Assembly (NCBI GenBank): GCA_015228815.1 | Contig: JADGCV010000017.1 | Location: 1-62,404, forward strand | DNA: 62,404 nt | Direction: 5' to 3' | DNA from: Magnetococcales bacterium | GTDB taxonomy: Bacteria; Pseudomonadota; Magnetococcia; Magnetococcales; UBA8363 | Part shown: one piece after another, positions 36,475 through 45,132 of the stretch | Layout of the letters: each line of letters opens with the position of its first letter | Numbering within the stretch: the stretch's first letter is position 1 | Notes under the pieces: model-generated | The model's input: the letters and a program-made list of their open reading frames with translations, nothing else | The model's database searches: none | What the model was told of the DNA's origin: nothing | Translations under genes and position numbers: made by a program

Positions 36475-36699
36475 ATGATGCACCTGATCGCCTCCCTGTC
36501 CCCCGAGACACCCTCCGCCGAAGCGACACCGAATTCGAATCGGATCACCCGCGACGGTTGCTGGAAAAAACCGATGAACCCGAAGTACACCGATTGGCAA
36601 GGCAACGTCCACCCGATGTCGTCCTTCCCCGACCGCCGCCATTACCATGAGGATGGCGCCCCCGCTGCGGAACTTGGAGGTCGGGAGGATCTGTGGTGA
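36475..36699 (+). CDS. 74-residue phage protein
   Basis: ATG 36475 (CAGGAG upstream), overlapping the next gene start by one base. The C-terminal half contains KYTDWQGNVHPMSSFPDRRHYHEDGAP with several His and aromatic residues. Probably a small structural protein. Confidence 0.4.
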   Translation: MMHLIASLSPETPSAEATPNSNRITRDGCWKKPMNPKYTDWQGNVHPMSSFPDRRHYHEDGAPAAELGGREDLW

Positions 36700-37025
36700 T
36701 GCTCCTCGACCGGTCCCGCCCCTATGGCGAAGTATGGGGGGCCCCCGGAATTGCCTTCGTTCAGGGAAAATGGGTGTTCAATCATCGTGGACAGGCCATT
36801 GCCGCCCCTGCCGGACCGATCTGGCAAAGAATTCTCCATGATCCCGACCTGGCCCGTCATGAACTGACCGCCAACGCCGCCGCCAACACCGTGCGCGCAC
36901 TGTCGCGTCTTTCCTGGTCCGAGCTGCGACGCATCGCCCGCGACGAATACACGCTGCATCCCGGACGATCGGGAAAGGAAGAATTGATCCAAAGAATCCA
37001 TCGCCGCATCATGGAGCAGTCATGA
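36699..37025 (+). CDS. Phage protein with Rho/SAP-like C-terminal domain
   Basis: 108 residues from ATG 36699. The C-terminal part (SWSELRRIARDEYTLHPGRSGKEELIQRIHRR) resembles the Rho N-terminal/SAP helix-extension-helix fold that binds nucleic acid. It overlaps the next gene by 4 nt. Its role in the head operon is not known. Confidence 0.5.
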   Translation: MLLDRSRPYGEVWGAPGIAFVQGKWVFNHRGQAIAAPAGPIWQRILHDPDLARHELTANAAANTVRALSRLSWSELRRIARDEYTLHPGRSGKEELIQRIHRRIMEQS

Positions 37026-38623
37026 CCTGGAATCCCCTGACCCCCTCGATCAGTGAAACCGCCAAGATCCGTTACTTTGTCGTCCCTTTCACCCGCGGGA
37101 TCGGAGCGGACCTGGGATGCGGTCCGGAACGGATCTGGCCCAAAGCCCTGGGAATCGATCGGACGCTTTCCCCCCATGGCGCGGCATTGGCCCGAGACAT
37201 CGCCAACCTTGCCTTTTTTGCCGATGACAGCCTCGACTACATCTATTCATCGCATGCCCTGGAGGATTTTCCCGCCTCGCGCACCGAGGCCATCCTTGCC
37301 GAATGGTGGCGGGTGATCAAACCTGGGGGCCATCTGGTGTTGTACCTGCCCCACGAGGACCATTATCCCCGCGTCGGACAACCAGGTTGCAACCCGGCCC
37401 ATCGGCGCAACTTCAATGAACAGGATACCCTGAACCTGATGCGCCGCCTGACCTCGGAGGGTGGATCCGGGGCCGTGGTAGCGCTTAACGAAGTTCGTAG
37501 CGCCGGTAACGAATATTCTTTTCTTCAGGTCTTTCGGAAAACACGACACCCAGGCTGGGCCGCCGCCCCTTCACTTTCAGGGAAGAAACGGGCCCTGGTG
37601 ATCCGTTACGGCGGCTATGGCGATATTCTGCAGGCCTCGTCGGTATTTCCGGGACTCAAGAACCAGGGATACGAGGTTTGGGTCAATACCACCGGTCGGG
37701 GGCGGGACATCCTGGCACACGATCCCCACATCGACGGCTGGTGGTTGCAGGATCCCGAGCAGGTGCCAAACGCCTGCCTGGGAGATTATTGGCGCGCCCT
37801 GGAACAACGCTTCGACCGGGTGATCAACCTGTCCGAATCGGTCGAAGGGACCTTGCTGACCTTGCCCCACCGCGTCAACGACCGGTGGCCCGACCGGGCG
37901 CGTCATCTGTTTTTCAACCACAATCAAATGACCGTGATCCATGCCATCGCCGGCGTACCACCGGGATCCAATCTTCGTTTTCACCCCTCGGACAAGGAAC
38001 GGCGGCAGGCGCAACGGATGCGCCGGGGACTGGGTCGGGGTCCGGTCATTCTCTGGGTTCTGGCCGGATCGTCGCTCCACAAGGCGTGGCCATTTGTCGA
38101 TCATGTCCTGGCGGCGCTGCTTCTCGAAAAGCCCACCCTCCATTTCATACTGGTGGGCGATGAGTTTTGCCGTGTCCTGGAGGAAGGATGGCGCAACGAA
38201 CGCCGCGTCCATCGTCGCAGCGGTCGCTGGGACATACGGAAAACCTTGAGCTTTGCCCAATGCGCGGATGTGGTGGTCGGTCCCGAGACGGGGGTGATGA
38301 ATGCCCTGGGGCTGGAGGAGGTTGGCAAGGTATTGTTTTTGTCCCACTCTTCGGTCGAAAACATCTCCAGCCACTGGCAGCGGACCGTCAACCTGAAACC
38401 CCCGGCGGAGGTGACCTGCCATCCCTGTCACCGGCTGCACTATGACTGGGAGCGTTGCCACCGCGACCCGGAAACCGGCGCCGCATGGTGCTCCGCGGCG
38501 ATCCGTCCCGACCGGGTCACGGCGGCGATCCTTTTTCTTCTGGGAGAACTTCATGAACAGAAACGAGGCCATCGAACTGATTCGACTCCGAACCGGACTG
38601 GATCATGTGCCGGGCTGGGATGA
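37022..38623 (+). CDS. Fused SAM methyltransferase and GT9-like glycosyltransferase
   Basis: 533 residues. Domain 1 (about 1-175) is a class I SAM-dependent methyltransferase (LGCGPERIW, SSHALEDFPA, WRVIKPGGHLVLYLPHEDHY). Domain 2 (about 190-510) resembles GT9/heptosyltransferases (LVIRYGGYGDILQASSVFPGL, LAGSSLHKAWPF, VVGPETGVMNALGLE) with a Cys-containing end. It could modify sugars of LPS or a virion glycan. It overlaps the adaptor gene by 71 nt. Similar fusions occur in some podoviral late operons; the substrate is unknown. Confidence 0.75.
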   Translation: MTWNPLTPSISETAKIRYFVVPFTRGIGADLGCGPERIWPKALGIDRTLSPHGAALARDIANLAFFADDSLDYIYSSHALEDFPASRTEAILAEWWRVIKPGGHLVLYLPHEDHYPRVGQPGCNPAHRRNFNEQDTLNLMRRLTSEGGSGAVVALNEVRSAGNEYSFLQVFRKTRHPGWAAAPSLSGKKRALVIRYGGYGDILQASSVFPGLKNQGYEVWVNTTGRGRDILAHDPHIDGWWLQDPEQVPNACLGDYWRALEQRFDRVINLSESVEGTLLTLPHRVNDRWPDRARHLFFNHNQMTVIHAIAGVPPGSNLRFHPSDKERRQAQRMRRGLGRGPVILWVLAGSSLHKAWPFVDHVLAALLLEKPTLHFILVGDEFCRVLEEGWRNERRVHRRSGRWDIRKTLSFAQCADVVVGPETGVMNALGLEEVGKVLFLSHSSVENISSHWQRTVNLKPPAEVTCHPCHRLHYDWERCHRDPETGAAWCSAAIRPDRVTAAILFLLGELHEQKRGHRTDSTPNRTGSCAGLG

Positions 38624-39173
38624 ACGGATCCGAATGGAACTGGAAATGGCGCAGACCTCCCTGGAGTGGAACGCGGTATTGCCCTGGTTTCTCCTTGCCA
38701 TCGATGATTCCCTGAGTGTTTTGGCGGAAGCCGCGACCCTGGCGCTGCCGGCGGGATTTCTCCGTCTTGGCAACCAGGGGGGGCTGTTCCGTTACGACAG
38801 CACCCGTGCCAATCCCTGGATCGGCTTGCAGCGCGACACCTACGAAAACCTCAATGCCCAAACCATGGACCGAGGAACGGTAACCCACTTTGCCCTTCTC
38901 GGGGCGACCATTCATTTGTTTCCCGTTCCCGACACCGCCACCAGTTTTCGTTTGATTCATTTCAAGTCGGGAGGATCCCTGGCGACCAACACCACGACCA
39001 ACCCCTGGCTGGTCCACGCCCCGGAAGTATTGATCCACGAAGCCGCGGCCCGCGTCGATCCCAACCGCGCCGGATTGTGGCTGGAACTGGCGGAAAAGGA
39101 AAAAGCCCGCATCGGCATGCACGACGATCAACGCCACTTCGATGGCATGAACGTCCGCATCGTTGCCGAATGA
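38553..39173 (+). CDS. Head-to-tail adaptor-like protein, copy 1
   Basis: 206 residues. The start MNRNEAIELIRLRTGLDHVPGWDERIRMELEMAQTSLEWN resembles phage adaptor/connector proteins with helix-rich cores. The start ATG lies inside the preceding gene. A longer homologue is at 44,104. The end HFDGMNVRIVAE is repeated with changes at the C-terminus of the SGNH protein, within a ~180-bp direct repeat. Confidence 0.65.
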   Translation: MNRNEAIELIRLRTGLDHVPGWDERIRMELEMAQTSLEWNAVLPWFLLAIDDSLSVLAEAATLALPAGFLRLGNQGGLFRYDSTRANPWIGLQRDTYENLNAQTMDRGTVTHFALLGATIHLFPVPDTATSFRLIHFKSGGSLATNTTTNPWLVHAPEVLIHEAAARVDPNRAGLWLELAEKEKARIGMHDDQRHFDGMNVRIVAE

Positions 39174-39296
39174 CCATCCCGGCAAACGCCCAGGCCAGGA
39201 AGATCCTTCCGTCTCCCTGGTCTGGTGCGTTCACCGCCTCATGATTCGAACTTCCTGGCAGGGTTCTTGTCATTTTTGTTAGAATCAGGAGGAAAT
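39115..39296 (+). repeat. Direct repeat R1 (adaptor 3' end plus promoter-like tail)
   Basis: Paired with 40,461-40,631. Contains the last ~19 codons and stop of the adaptor, then the conserved string GAACTTCCTGGCAGGGTTCT, an extended -10 TGTTAGAAT (39,277-39,285) and AGGAGG. The pair flanks the SGNH gene. The string is strongly conserved, the coding part diverged. Confidence 0.75.
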
Positions 39297-39334
39297 TTCT
39301 TCAATTAATCATCATTTTAATTTTGGACATCATA

Positions 39335-40519
39335 ATGTCAACACGGAATACAATTAATCGCAATAGAATTTATTGGATAATCACTTTCTTCTTGTCCTTG
39401 TTTCTTTTCCTCTTCGTCGCCGAGGTGATGATACGTTTTGCCGCGCCACAAAATCGTTCTGGTACATGGCTGGAACGCAACGAAAATGGATTGATGTTAA
39501 ATCGGGCTTTCCATAATGCCCAACATCAGTTTGGCGACCGAACAGTCATCTACCATACCGGCCCCTTCGGCCTGAGAAGCAAGACGTTAGCACACAGTAA
39601 CCGAAAAATCCTGGTGATTGGCGATTCATTTACCTTTGGCTGGCTACTCAATGAAGAAGATACCTATGTTCAGCATCTCCAAAATCGAGCAGATACTGAA
39701 TATGGTCGGGGAGTCGTTCAATTCTTGAACGGCGGCGTGGGTGGGTCGGGAACAGATTCACATCTTGGTTTTGTTGAGACGTTCGGAGATATGATCAACC
39801 CTGATGCACTCATCGTCTACTTGAATGTTGATGATATAGGCCGCAGTTTTCGCAACAGGATGTATTTTCTTGCCGATACAGATGGGTTTGAACTGGTTCG
39901 ATCAACCGTTGAAATATCATATTATGAGAAAATTAAGTCTATATTAAACAAAAGCACTGTTTATAGTGATGTACTACAATGGATATTGGAAAGGTCGCAT
40001 GCTTTACAGTTCGTTCGCAATTTCCTTGTAACGTTCAATCAGAATGTCGCAGATCGAAAATCGGAAAGAATGGTTATTGGTGGTGCAGTCAACCGAATGG
40101 CCAATGTGACCCCCGCCGATGCAGTCCGCTTGGGACAGGCTTTGTTTATACGCCTGAAAAAATGGACCGATCAACGAAAGATTCCTCTGCTTGTATTAAC
40201 CACCGGTTTTTTTAATCCAGAGGAGAGGATTGATGATCCTACTTATCATTTCTCTAATCAGTGCCATGACTTTTTCAAGTTATCAGGAATCGCTTATGGT
40301 GATCTGTATCCACTCGTTTTGGGAGCGGACGGCAAAGACGGCGTAATACTGAAAAAGCGAATGGAACATTTGATCATTCCGAATGAAACCCATCCCAACG
40401 AGAAAGGGGCGGCCACGGTTGCACTTGCCAGTTGGCCGTATGTCAAAGACCTGCTCCTCAGCATGCGCAACGACCAACACCAATTCAATGGCAAGAACGT
40501 CCGCACCGTTGCCGAATGA
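39335..40519 (+). CDS. Membrane-anchored SGNH/GDSL-type hydrolase
   Basis: 394 residues: one N-terminal membrane helix (about 13-34), then a long SGNH-hydrolase fold with GDSF (Ser block I), GGVGGSGTD (block III-like) and ETHPNEKG near the end holding the catalytic Asp/His analogue. Probably acts on the cell surface, for example removing or adding acyl groups on a glycan. The gene is more AT-rich than the structural genes. Its C-terminus (QFNGKNVRTVAE) copies the adaptor protein, so the reading frame runs into the duplicated repeat. Likely acquired cargo. Confidence 0.7.
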   Translation: MSTRNTINRNRIYWIITFFLSLFLFLFVAEVMIRFAAPQNRSGTWLERNENGLMLNRAFHNAQHQFGDRTVIYHTGPFGLRSKTLAHSNRKILVIGDSFTFGWLLNEEDTYVQHLQNRADTEYGRGVVQFLNGGVGGSGTDSHLGFVETFGDMINPDALIVYLNVDDIGRSFRNRMYFLADTDGFELVRSTVEISYYEKIKSILNKSTVYSDVLQWILERSHALQFVRNFLVTFNQNVADRKSERMVIGGAVNRMANVTPADAVRLGQALFIRLKKWTDQRKIPLLVLTTGFFNPEERIDDPTYHFSNQCHDFFKLSGIAYGDLYPLVLGADGKDGVILKKRMEHLIIPNETHPNEKGAATVALASWPYVKDLLLSMRNDQHQFNGKNVRTVAE

Positions 40520-40631
40520 CCGTCCCAAGTCAAAAGGGTCCTTCCCGCACTCCGGTCTGGTGCGTTTGTTTCCTCATGATTCGAACTTCCTGGCAGGGTT
40601 CTTGTCAAATTTGCTAGAATCAGGAGGAAAT
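40461..40631 (+). repeat. Direct repeat R2
   Basis: Second copy of the repeat at 39,115-39,296. It covers the last codons and stop of the SGNH gene, the conserved string, extended -10 TGCTAGAAT (40,612-40,620) and AGGAGG directly followed by AAATG. It lies 51 nt before the RloA-like gene and probably supplies its promoter. Confidence 0.75.
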
Positions 40632-40681
40632 GACTCCAAATCATCCATTTTGTGACCGGCGATCCACACCAAGGAATCCCA

Positions 40682-42016
40682 ATGCTCCTGCGCTTTTCAG
40701 TCACAAACCTGTTCTGCTTCGCCGACGAGGCGGAGTTGAACCTGGTGGCGACCAAGGATAAAAATCATCCCGAACATCTGTGCCCCGCCGACAAATTCAA
40801 CGCCTTGCGGATTGCGGCGTTGTATGGCGCCAATGCCCACGGCAAATCACGGCTTGTCCAGGCGATGCAATGCGCCAAGACCATCATCACCAAGGGAACC
40901 ACCGAACCTGGTCAGGCCATCCCCGTGACTCCCTTTCGCCTGGATGTTGACCTGCGACAAAAACCAACCCGGTTCGAATTTGTTTTTTCAACAAAAGAAA
41001 CCATATATACCTACGGTTTCCAATGCGACGAAAAACAAATCTTTGAAGAATGGCTTTTTTCAAAACCCGCGAACCGACACGAAGTCAAATTGTTCGAACG
41101 CCGGGTCGATGGACAGGGGAATAGCGAATTCAACATTGGCAGGACCTTGCAACGCGGTAATACAAAGGGTCGGAGTTTCCTTAAATTTCTGACCCAGAGC
41201 GTCCGGGGAAACCAGTTGTTCCTCACAAGGGCAATCAACGATAATCTGGATTATCTATCCCCGGTCCATGACTGGTTCAATCATTCATTGAATATTTGGG
41301 AGGCTGGTGCGCCCATTCTTCCGGTCGCACTTCTTGCGTTGGAAAATGAACGCTTTCGAAATTTTGTCGGCGAGTCGATGAAGTCTTTCGATACGGGCAT
41401 CAATGGTATTCATACGGAAGAAAGATCTGGAAAGCCATCACAAAAATTAGATTTTCTTCTACACACTTTCGAGTTCGGGAAAGATGTTGATCAGGAAGAA
41501 ATAATACTCGAAGACAGTTCCGATCATGGGGGCTTGCTGCATTATTTTTCGAAGGACAAAATTCGATCGATAAGAATGCAAACACTCCATGAGGTCCCTG
41601 GTGACGATCCCGTGTTTTTTAAATTGAGTGATGAATCTGCCGGAACACGCCGTCTGATTCAATTGCTTCCCCTGCTGTTTGCAGAAGAAGCGATGGAAAA
41701 CGTTTATGTCATCGACGAGTTGGACCGCACCCTCCACCCCAGCCTTTCCCGTGCATTCATTGAGCATTTTCTCAAGATCATCGGATGCGACAGGAATCAG
41801 CTAATCTTCACCACGCATGAAAGCAATCTTCTTGATCTTGACTTATTGCGCCGCGATGAGATATGGTTTGTCGAGAAAGATGCCAAGGGAAGATCACAAC
41901 TCTATCCCTTGACCAGTTTTAAAGCCCGACCGGACATCAATATTGCCCGGGGTTACCTCCAGGGTCGGTTTGGCGCCATCCCTTTCATCGGTGACCCTTC
42001 CGCCCTGGGTTGGTAG
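40682..42016 (+). CDS. RloA/AbiLi-like AAA ATPase
   Basis: 444 residues. AAA_15/21-type ABC ATPase related to OLD-family proteins. Walker A GANAHGKS (about 49-56), Walker B VYVIDELD (about 341), and the H-loop TTHESN at about 380. Directly followed by an RloB-like gene, the partner seen in RloAB and AbiL defence pairs. ATP-dependent sensor of phage infection is the inferred role. It has AT-richer codon use than the phage structural genes. Confidence 0.85.
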   Translation: MLLRFSVTNLFCFADEAELNLVATKDKNHPEHLCPADKFNALRIAALYGANAHGKSRLVQAMQCAKTIITKGTTEPGQAIPVTPFRLDVDLRQKPTRFEFVFSTKETIYTYGFQCDEKQIFEEWLFSKPANRHEVKLFERRVDGQGNSEFNIGRTLQRGNTKGRSFLKFLTQSVRGNQLFLTRAINDNLDYLSPVHDWFNHSLNIWEAGAPILPVALLALENERFRNFVGESMKSFDTGINGIHTEERSGKPSQKLDFLLHTFEFGKDVDQEEIILEDSSDHGGLLHYFSKDKIRSIRMQTLHEVPGDDPVFFKLSDESAGTRRLIQLLPLLFAEEAMENVYVIDELDRTLHPSLSRAFIEHFLKIIGCDRNQLIFTTHESNLLDLDLLRRDEIWFVEKDAKGRSQLYPLTSFKARPDINIARGYLQGRFGAIPFIGDPSALGW

Positions 42017-42038
42017 ACACACAAGGGATCGCTTTTTT

Positions 42039-42689
42039 GTGCCCAAATCACTGACATCAAGAAAAAGATTAAAGGGTCGGACCGGGTCGAGCACACGGGA
42101 TTCACGACTCTTTGTCATTGCAACGGAAGGAAGTGAAACGGAACCATTGTATTTTAATTGTTTCAAGGAAAAATTTACAAATGGAAACAGAAAAATAAAG
42201 ATTGCCATTCTTGGAGCCGGTGGCAAGCAGAGGTCTTCACCAAAACAGATACTTGGAAGAATCGATACCTACATCCAGAAGAACGACATAAAGAAAGATG
42301 ATGAATTCTGGCTGGTACTGGATGCCGAGAGCAGAGGCGGAAACGATCTGGACAGTATTGCCACGGAAGCGAAGAGGAAAAAATATCGTCTTGCCATAAG
42401 CAATCCCAGTTTCGAGATCTGGCTGTTATGCCATCGTCAACGCCCACCCGGAGGACCGGTCGAACAACGCCATCTCGAAGACTCGTTGAGCAAAGCCCTT
42501 GGAAAATCCTATGAAAAGGGAAAAATAACGTGCGACGATTACATGAACGCAGTTGATAAGGCCATCGCCATAGCCAAAAAATCAGATCTTTGCCCCGACG
42601 CTGCCTGGCCCAAATCCACGGGCACCCATGTTTATCGAGTCATCGAGTCCATCAAGGCCTTCATCAACGCAACCACCGCATCCATCTGA
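42039..42689 (+). CDS. RloB/AbiLii-like TOPRIM-type protein
   Basis: 216 residues from GTG 42039 (AAGGGA upstream). The RloB signature is clear: VIATEGSETEPLYF at the N-terminus, KDDEFWLVLDAE, and ISNPSFEIWLL; these acidic residues make a TOPRIM-like metal site. Predicted effector nuclease of the RloAB/AbiL pair, starting 22 nt after the ATPase stop. DefenseFinder's AbiL model uses the same two domains. Confidence 0.85.
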   Translation: MPKSLTSRKRLKGRTGSSTRDSRLFVIATEGSETEPLYFNCFKEKFTNGNRKIKIAILGAGGKQRSSPKQILGRIDTYIQKNDIKKDDEFWLVLDAESRGGNDLDSIATEAKRKKYRLAISNPSFEIWLLCHRQRPPGGPVEQRHLEDSLSKALGKSYEKGKITCDDYMNAVDKAIAIAKKSDLCPDAAWPKSTGTHVYRVIESIKAFINATTASI

Positions 42690-42808
42690 TCGGACCGCCT
42701 GATTAACTCCATGCGCACGAGGTACCAGATTTATTATTTCTGGAAAAGGAACCATGCAATTATCATTATCAATCGTCAATCAACCTATTGCCTATTTGGT
42801 GCTCAAGC

Positions 42809-43324
42809 ATGAACGGAAGACCAGAAATACCAACTGAAATAAAACGTAAAGTTCTTGTCGAAGCTGGGCATCGGTGCGCAATTCCGACTTGTCGGCATAT
42901 CGATGTAGATGTTCACCATATCGTGCCTTGGGAAAAATGCCAGAAGCATGAATATGAGAATCTGATTGCCCTCTGCCCAAATTGCCACCGTCGAGTACAT
43001 AAGAATGAGATTGACAGAAAATCATTGGCCATTTACAAAAATAATCTCAGGAAAGCGCACGATAAATACTCGCAATTCGAAATTGACTTTCTTTACGAGA
43101 CGTACTTAATCAGAGACAATAAAAACACTGGCATACAGTTTCCACCATACTTAATTTTACTGATTAAAAGGCTTCTTGAATCTGGTTTTCTGTCAAGGAC
43201 TGTGACTCAAGGTGGTGTTTACCTGATGGAAATGAAGTCAAGCCCAGACATATACAGAATCACCAACATAGGAATAGACTTCATAGAATCATTTTCTAAA
43301 GACAATGAAAAAAATTTACCTTGA
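42809..43324 (+). CDS. HNH endonuclease
   Basis: 171 residues. An HNH nuclease fold (about 15-75) with zinc-binding Cys pairs (CAIPTCR and CPNCHRR) and catalytic DVHHIVPW / NLIALCPNCHRRVH. The C-terminal half (about 85-165) is helical with an unknown, possibly winged-helix, domain. It is AT-rich and sits right after RloB. It may be a third defence component or a stand-alone mobile nuclease. Confidence 0.8.
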   Translation: MNGRPEIPTEIKRKVLVEAGHRCAIPTCRHIDVDVHHIVPWEKCQKHEYENLIALCPNCHRRVHKNEIDRKSLAIYKNNLRKAHDKYSQFEIDFLYETYLIRDNKNTGIQFPPYLILLIKRLLESGFLSRTVTQGGVYLMEMKSSPDIYRITNIGIDFIESFSKDNEKNLP

Positions 43325-43543
43325 TGTTTCCAGCGACTTGCACAGGTCAACCATTCCTGAGTCCCCTGCAAAAAGTCCGTAACTGATTGAAATTGCTAGA
43401 CTTTATTTTCAGACTCGAAATGCGGATTTTCTGAACTATATCAATATGTTGTCCAAATTTTCCCCAGACTTTTTGCAGGAGACTCATTCCTGAATGCGCC
43501 CATTTTCTGCCATCGGGCCAGGCGGCTGCGCATCAACGCCTGG
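43325..43543. other. AT-rich spacer between HNH gene and MITE
   Basis: About 220 nt without coding signal. It ends in the target duplication ACGCCTGG (43,536-43,543) of the following element. An AT-rich inner part (43,380-43,480) has no clear promoter. Confidence 0.4.
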
Positions 43544-43996
43544 GTAACTATTCAGACCCCTCCCCGTATTAAAATTATTGAAAGAAAAAAGGGGTCTGGG
43601 AGATTTCCCCCAGGGTTTTGACTTTTCTTTTTGTTTTGACTTTGTTTTCACGCGCCATTTCACCCGAAGCGAATTTCCGCGTTTTTTGCGGAAATTCGCG
43701 CAAGACGCGCCCCCTTGCTCAAGTCTTTTCGCGGTTTTTGCGAAAAGACCAGGACACATTGCAAGTTTTCAGGCCTTTCAACACGCAAGGGGTTTGTCTT
43801 CCTTCGCAAAAACCGCGAAGAAGGGCAGGCCAAAGGGCGCGTCTATGCAAGATTCCCGCAAAAACCACGCGGGAATCTTGCTTCGGGTGAAATGGCGCGT
43901 GGAAAAACAAAGTCAAAAACAAAACCCTGGGGGCAATCCCCCAGACCCCTTTTTTCTTTCAATAATTTTAATACGGGAAGGGGTCTGAACGATTAC
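43544..43996. mobile_element. 453-bp MITE with 8-bp target duplication and covarying hairpins
   Basis: Terminal inverted repeat GTAACTATTCAGACCCC (left) / GTAATCGTTCAGACCCC (right, complement). Flanked by ACGCCTGG at 43,536-43,543 and 43,997-44,004, a perfect 8-bp duplication. The GTAA ends and 8-bp duplication fit IS66-type transposition. Arms of about 140 nt pair with each other. They carry four hairpins (43,669-43,699; 43,723-43,749; ~43,802-43,820; 43,847-43,881) whose stems differ but keep paired, with A5/T5-type loops. No coding sequence. Confidence 0.85.
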
Positions 43997-44103
43997 ACGC
44001 CTGGTCCGATGGTTCATCCATTGACACGTCCATCGTCGATCGTCGTTGTCCCCCAAGGATCACCATTCCGGCATCAACACATACACCACACAGGAGATCG
44101 TCC

Positions 44104-45132
44104 ATGACCGTCGGACTGACGAAAGGGAATGCCATTTCCCTGATTGGATCACGTTTTGGCAATCGCAGCGACCTTGACACCATCATCGAGGATGAACTCA
44201 ACCTGTCCCAGACCCAGGCGTTGGAAGGGGGAGATTTTCTTCCATGGTTTTTGATCCGCGAGGTCAAGACGACCGTTCGCGCCGGAACGACCCGGGTTTC
44301 CATGGATGCCCTGGGGGCGAGCGAACTGACCACCAATGGTTCCTTCTCCAGCGATACCGGCTGGACCAAAGGAACCGGTTGGACCATCTCGGGAGGCAAG
44401 GCCACCTCCGATGGTTCCCAATCAACCACTTCCGATCTGGAACAGGATATTTCGGTCACGCAGAACAGTTATTACACCCTGCGCTTCACCCTGTCGGCAA
44501 TGACGGCGGGAACCCTTACCCCAAAAATCGCCGCCACCTCCGGAACCACTCGCTCCGGCAATGGTCATTATGAAGAAAGAATCATGGCCGGGGCGGGAAC
44601 CACCCCGCGGCTCGAATTCTCCGCCGATGCCGATTTTATCGGATCCATCGACAATGTGTCGGTCTGGGGAGAGGGAGACGCCAAACTGTTGCGGGTCTAT
44701 GAACACGGCGGCATCTACTGGGGCGCTTCCGGCAGTACCGCGCCAACCGCCGAACTCCTGCGCGGCACCTACAAATACCTGTGGAGCAAACTCAATACCG
44801 AAAGCGCCGGAACGCCAACCCACTACGCCATCCGCGGACGCGATCTGATCCTCTATCCCGTGCCATCCGCCGATTTTGAATTGTTCAGCGTCGGCTACCA
44901 TCGCGAAGCCCCCTTCTCGACCCTGGCCACCGGAAACTCCAACGCCTGGCTCCGCCATGCCGCCGACTGGTTCATCGCCGAGGCCTCCTTTCGCGTCGCC
45001 TATCATCTCAAGGACAACGAAAGTCTGCAAAAATTTCAACAGGAAGCCGCCCTCGCCAAGGCCCGGGTGATGCTCGCCCATCGCGCCAACGCTCATCCCA
45101 CCGAAATGAGCAACACCGGAGGTGCCGCCTGA
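44104..45132 (+). CDS. Head-to-tail adaptor-like protein, copy 2, with inserted beta domain
   Basis: 342 residues. The N- and C-terminal parts (about 1-75 and 200-340) resemble the adaptor at 38,553, including the IPAY-like layout. Residues about 77-197 hold an inserted jelly-roll-like domain: TTNGSFSSDTGWTKGTGW..., LTLSAMTAGTLTPKIAATSGT, ADADFIGSIDNVSVW. The same domain occurs in the tail protein at 47,172. The insertion suggests a surface-exposed carbohydrate-binding ornament. GGAG precedes ATG 44104. Confidence 0.65.
   Translation: MTVGLTKGNAISLIGSRFGNRSDLDTIIEDELNLSQTQALEGGDFLPWFLIREVKTTVRAGTTRVSMDALGASELTTNGSFSSDTGWTKGTGWTISGGKATSDGSQSTTSDLEQDISVTQNSYYTLRFTLSAMTAGTLTPKIAATSGTTRSGNGHYEERIMAGAGTTPRLEFSADADFIGSIDNVSVWGEGDAKLLRVYEHGGIYWGASGSTAPTAELLRGTYKYLWSKLNTESAGTPTHYAIRGRDLILYPVPSADFELFSVGYHREAPFSTLATGNSNAWLRHAADWFIAEASFRVAYHLKDNESLQKFQQEAALAKARVMLAHRANAHPTEMSNTGGAA

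Noticed and set aside
43669-43881. Hairpin array as a CRISPR array
   Set aside because: Units are not identical, spacing is irregular, and the sequence lies within a MITE with target duplication.
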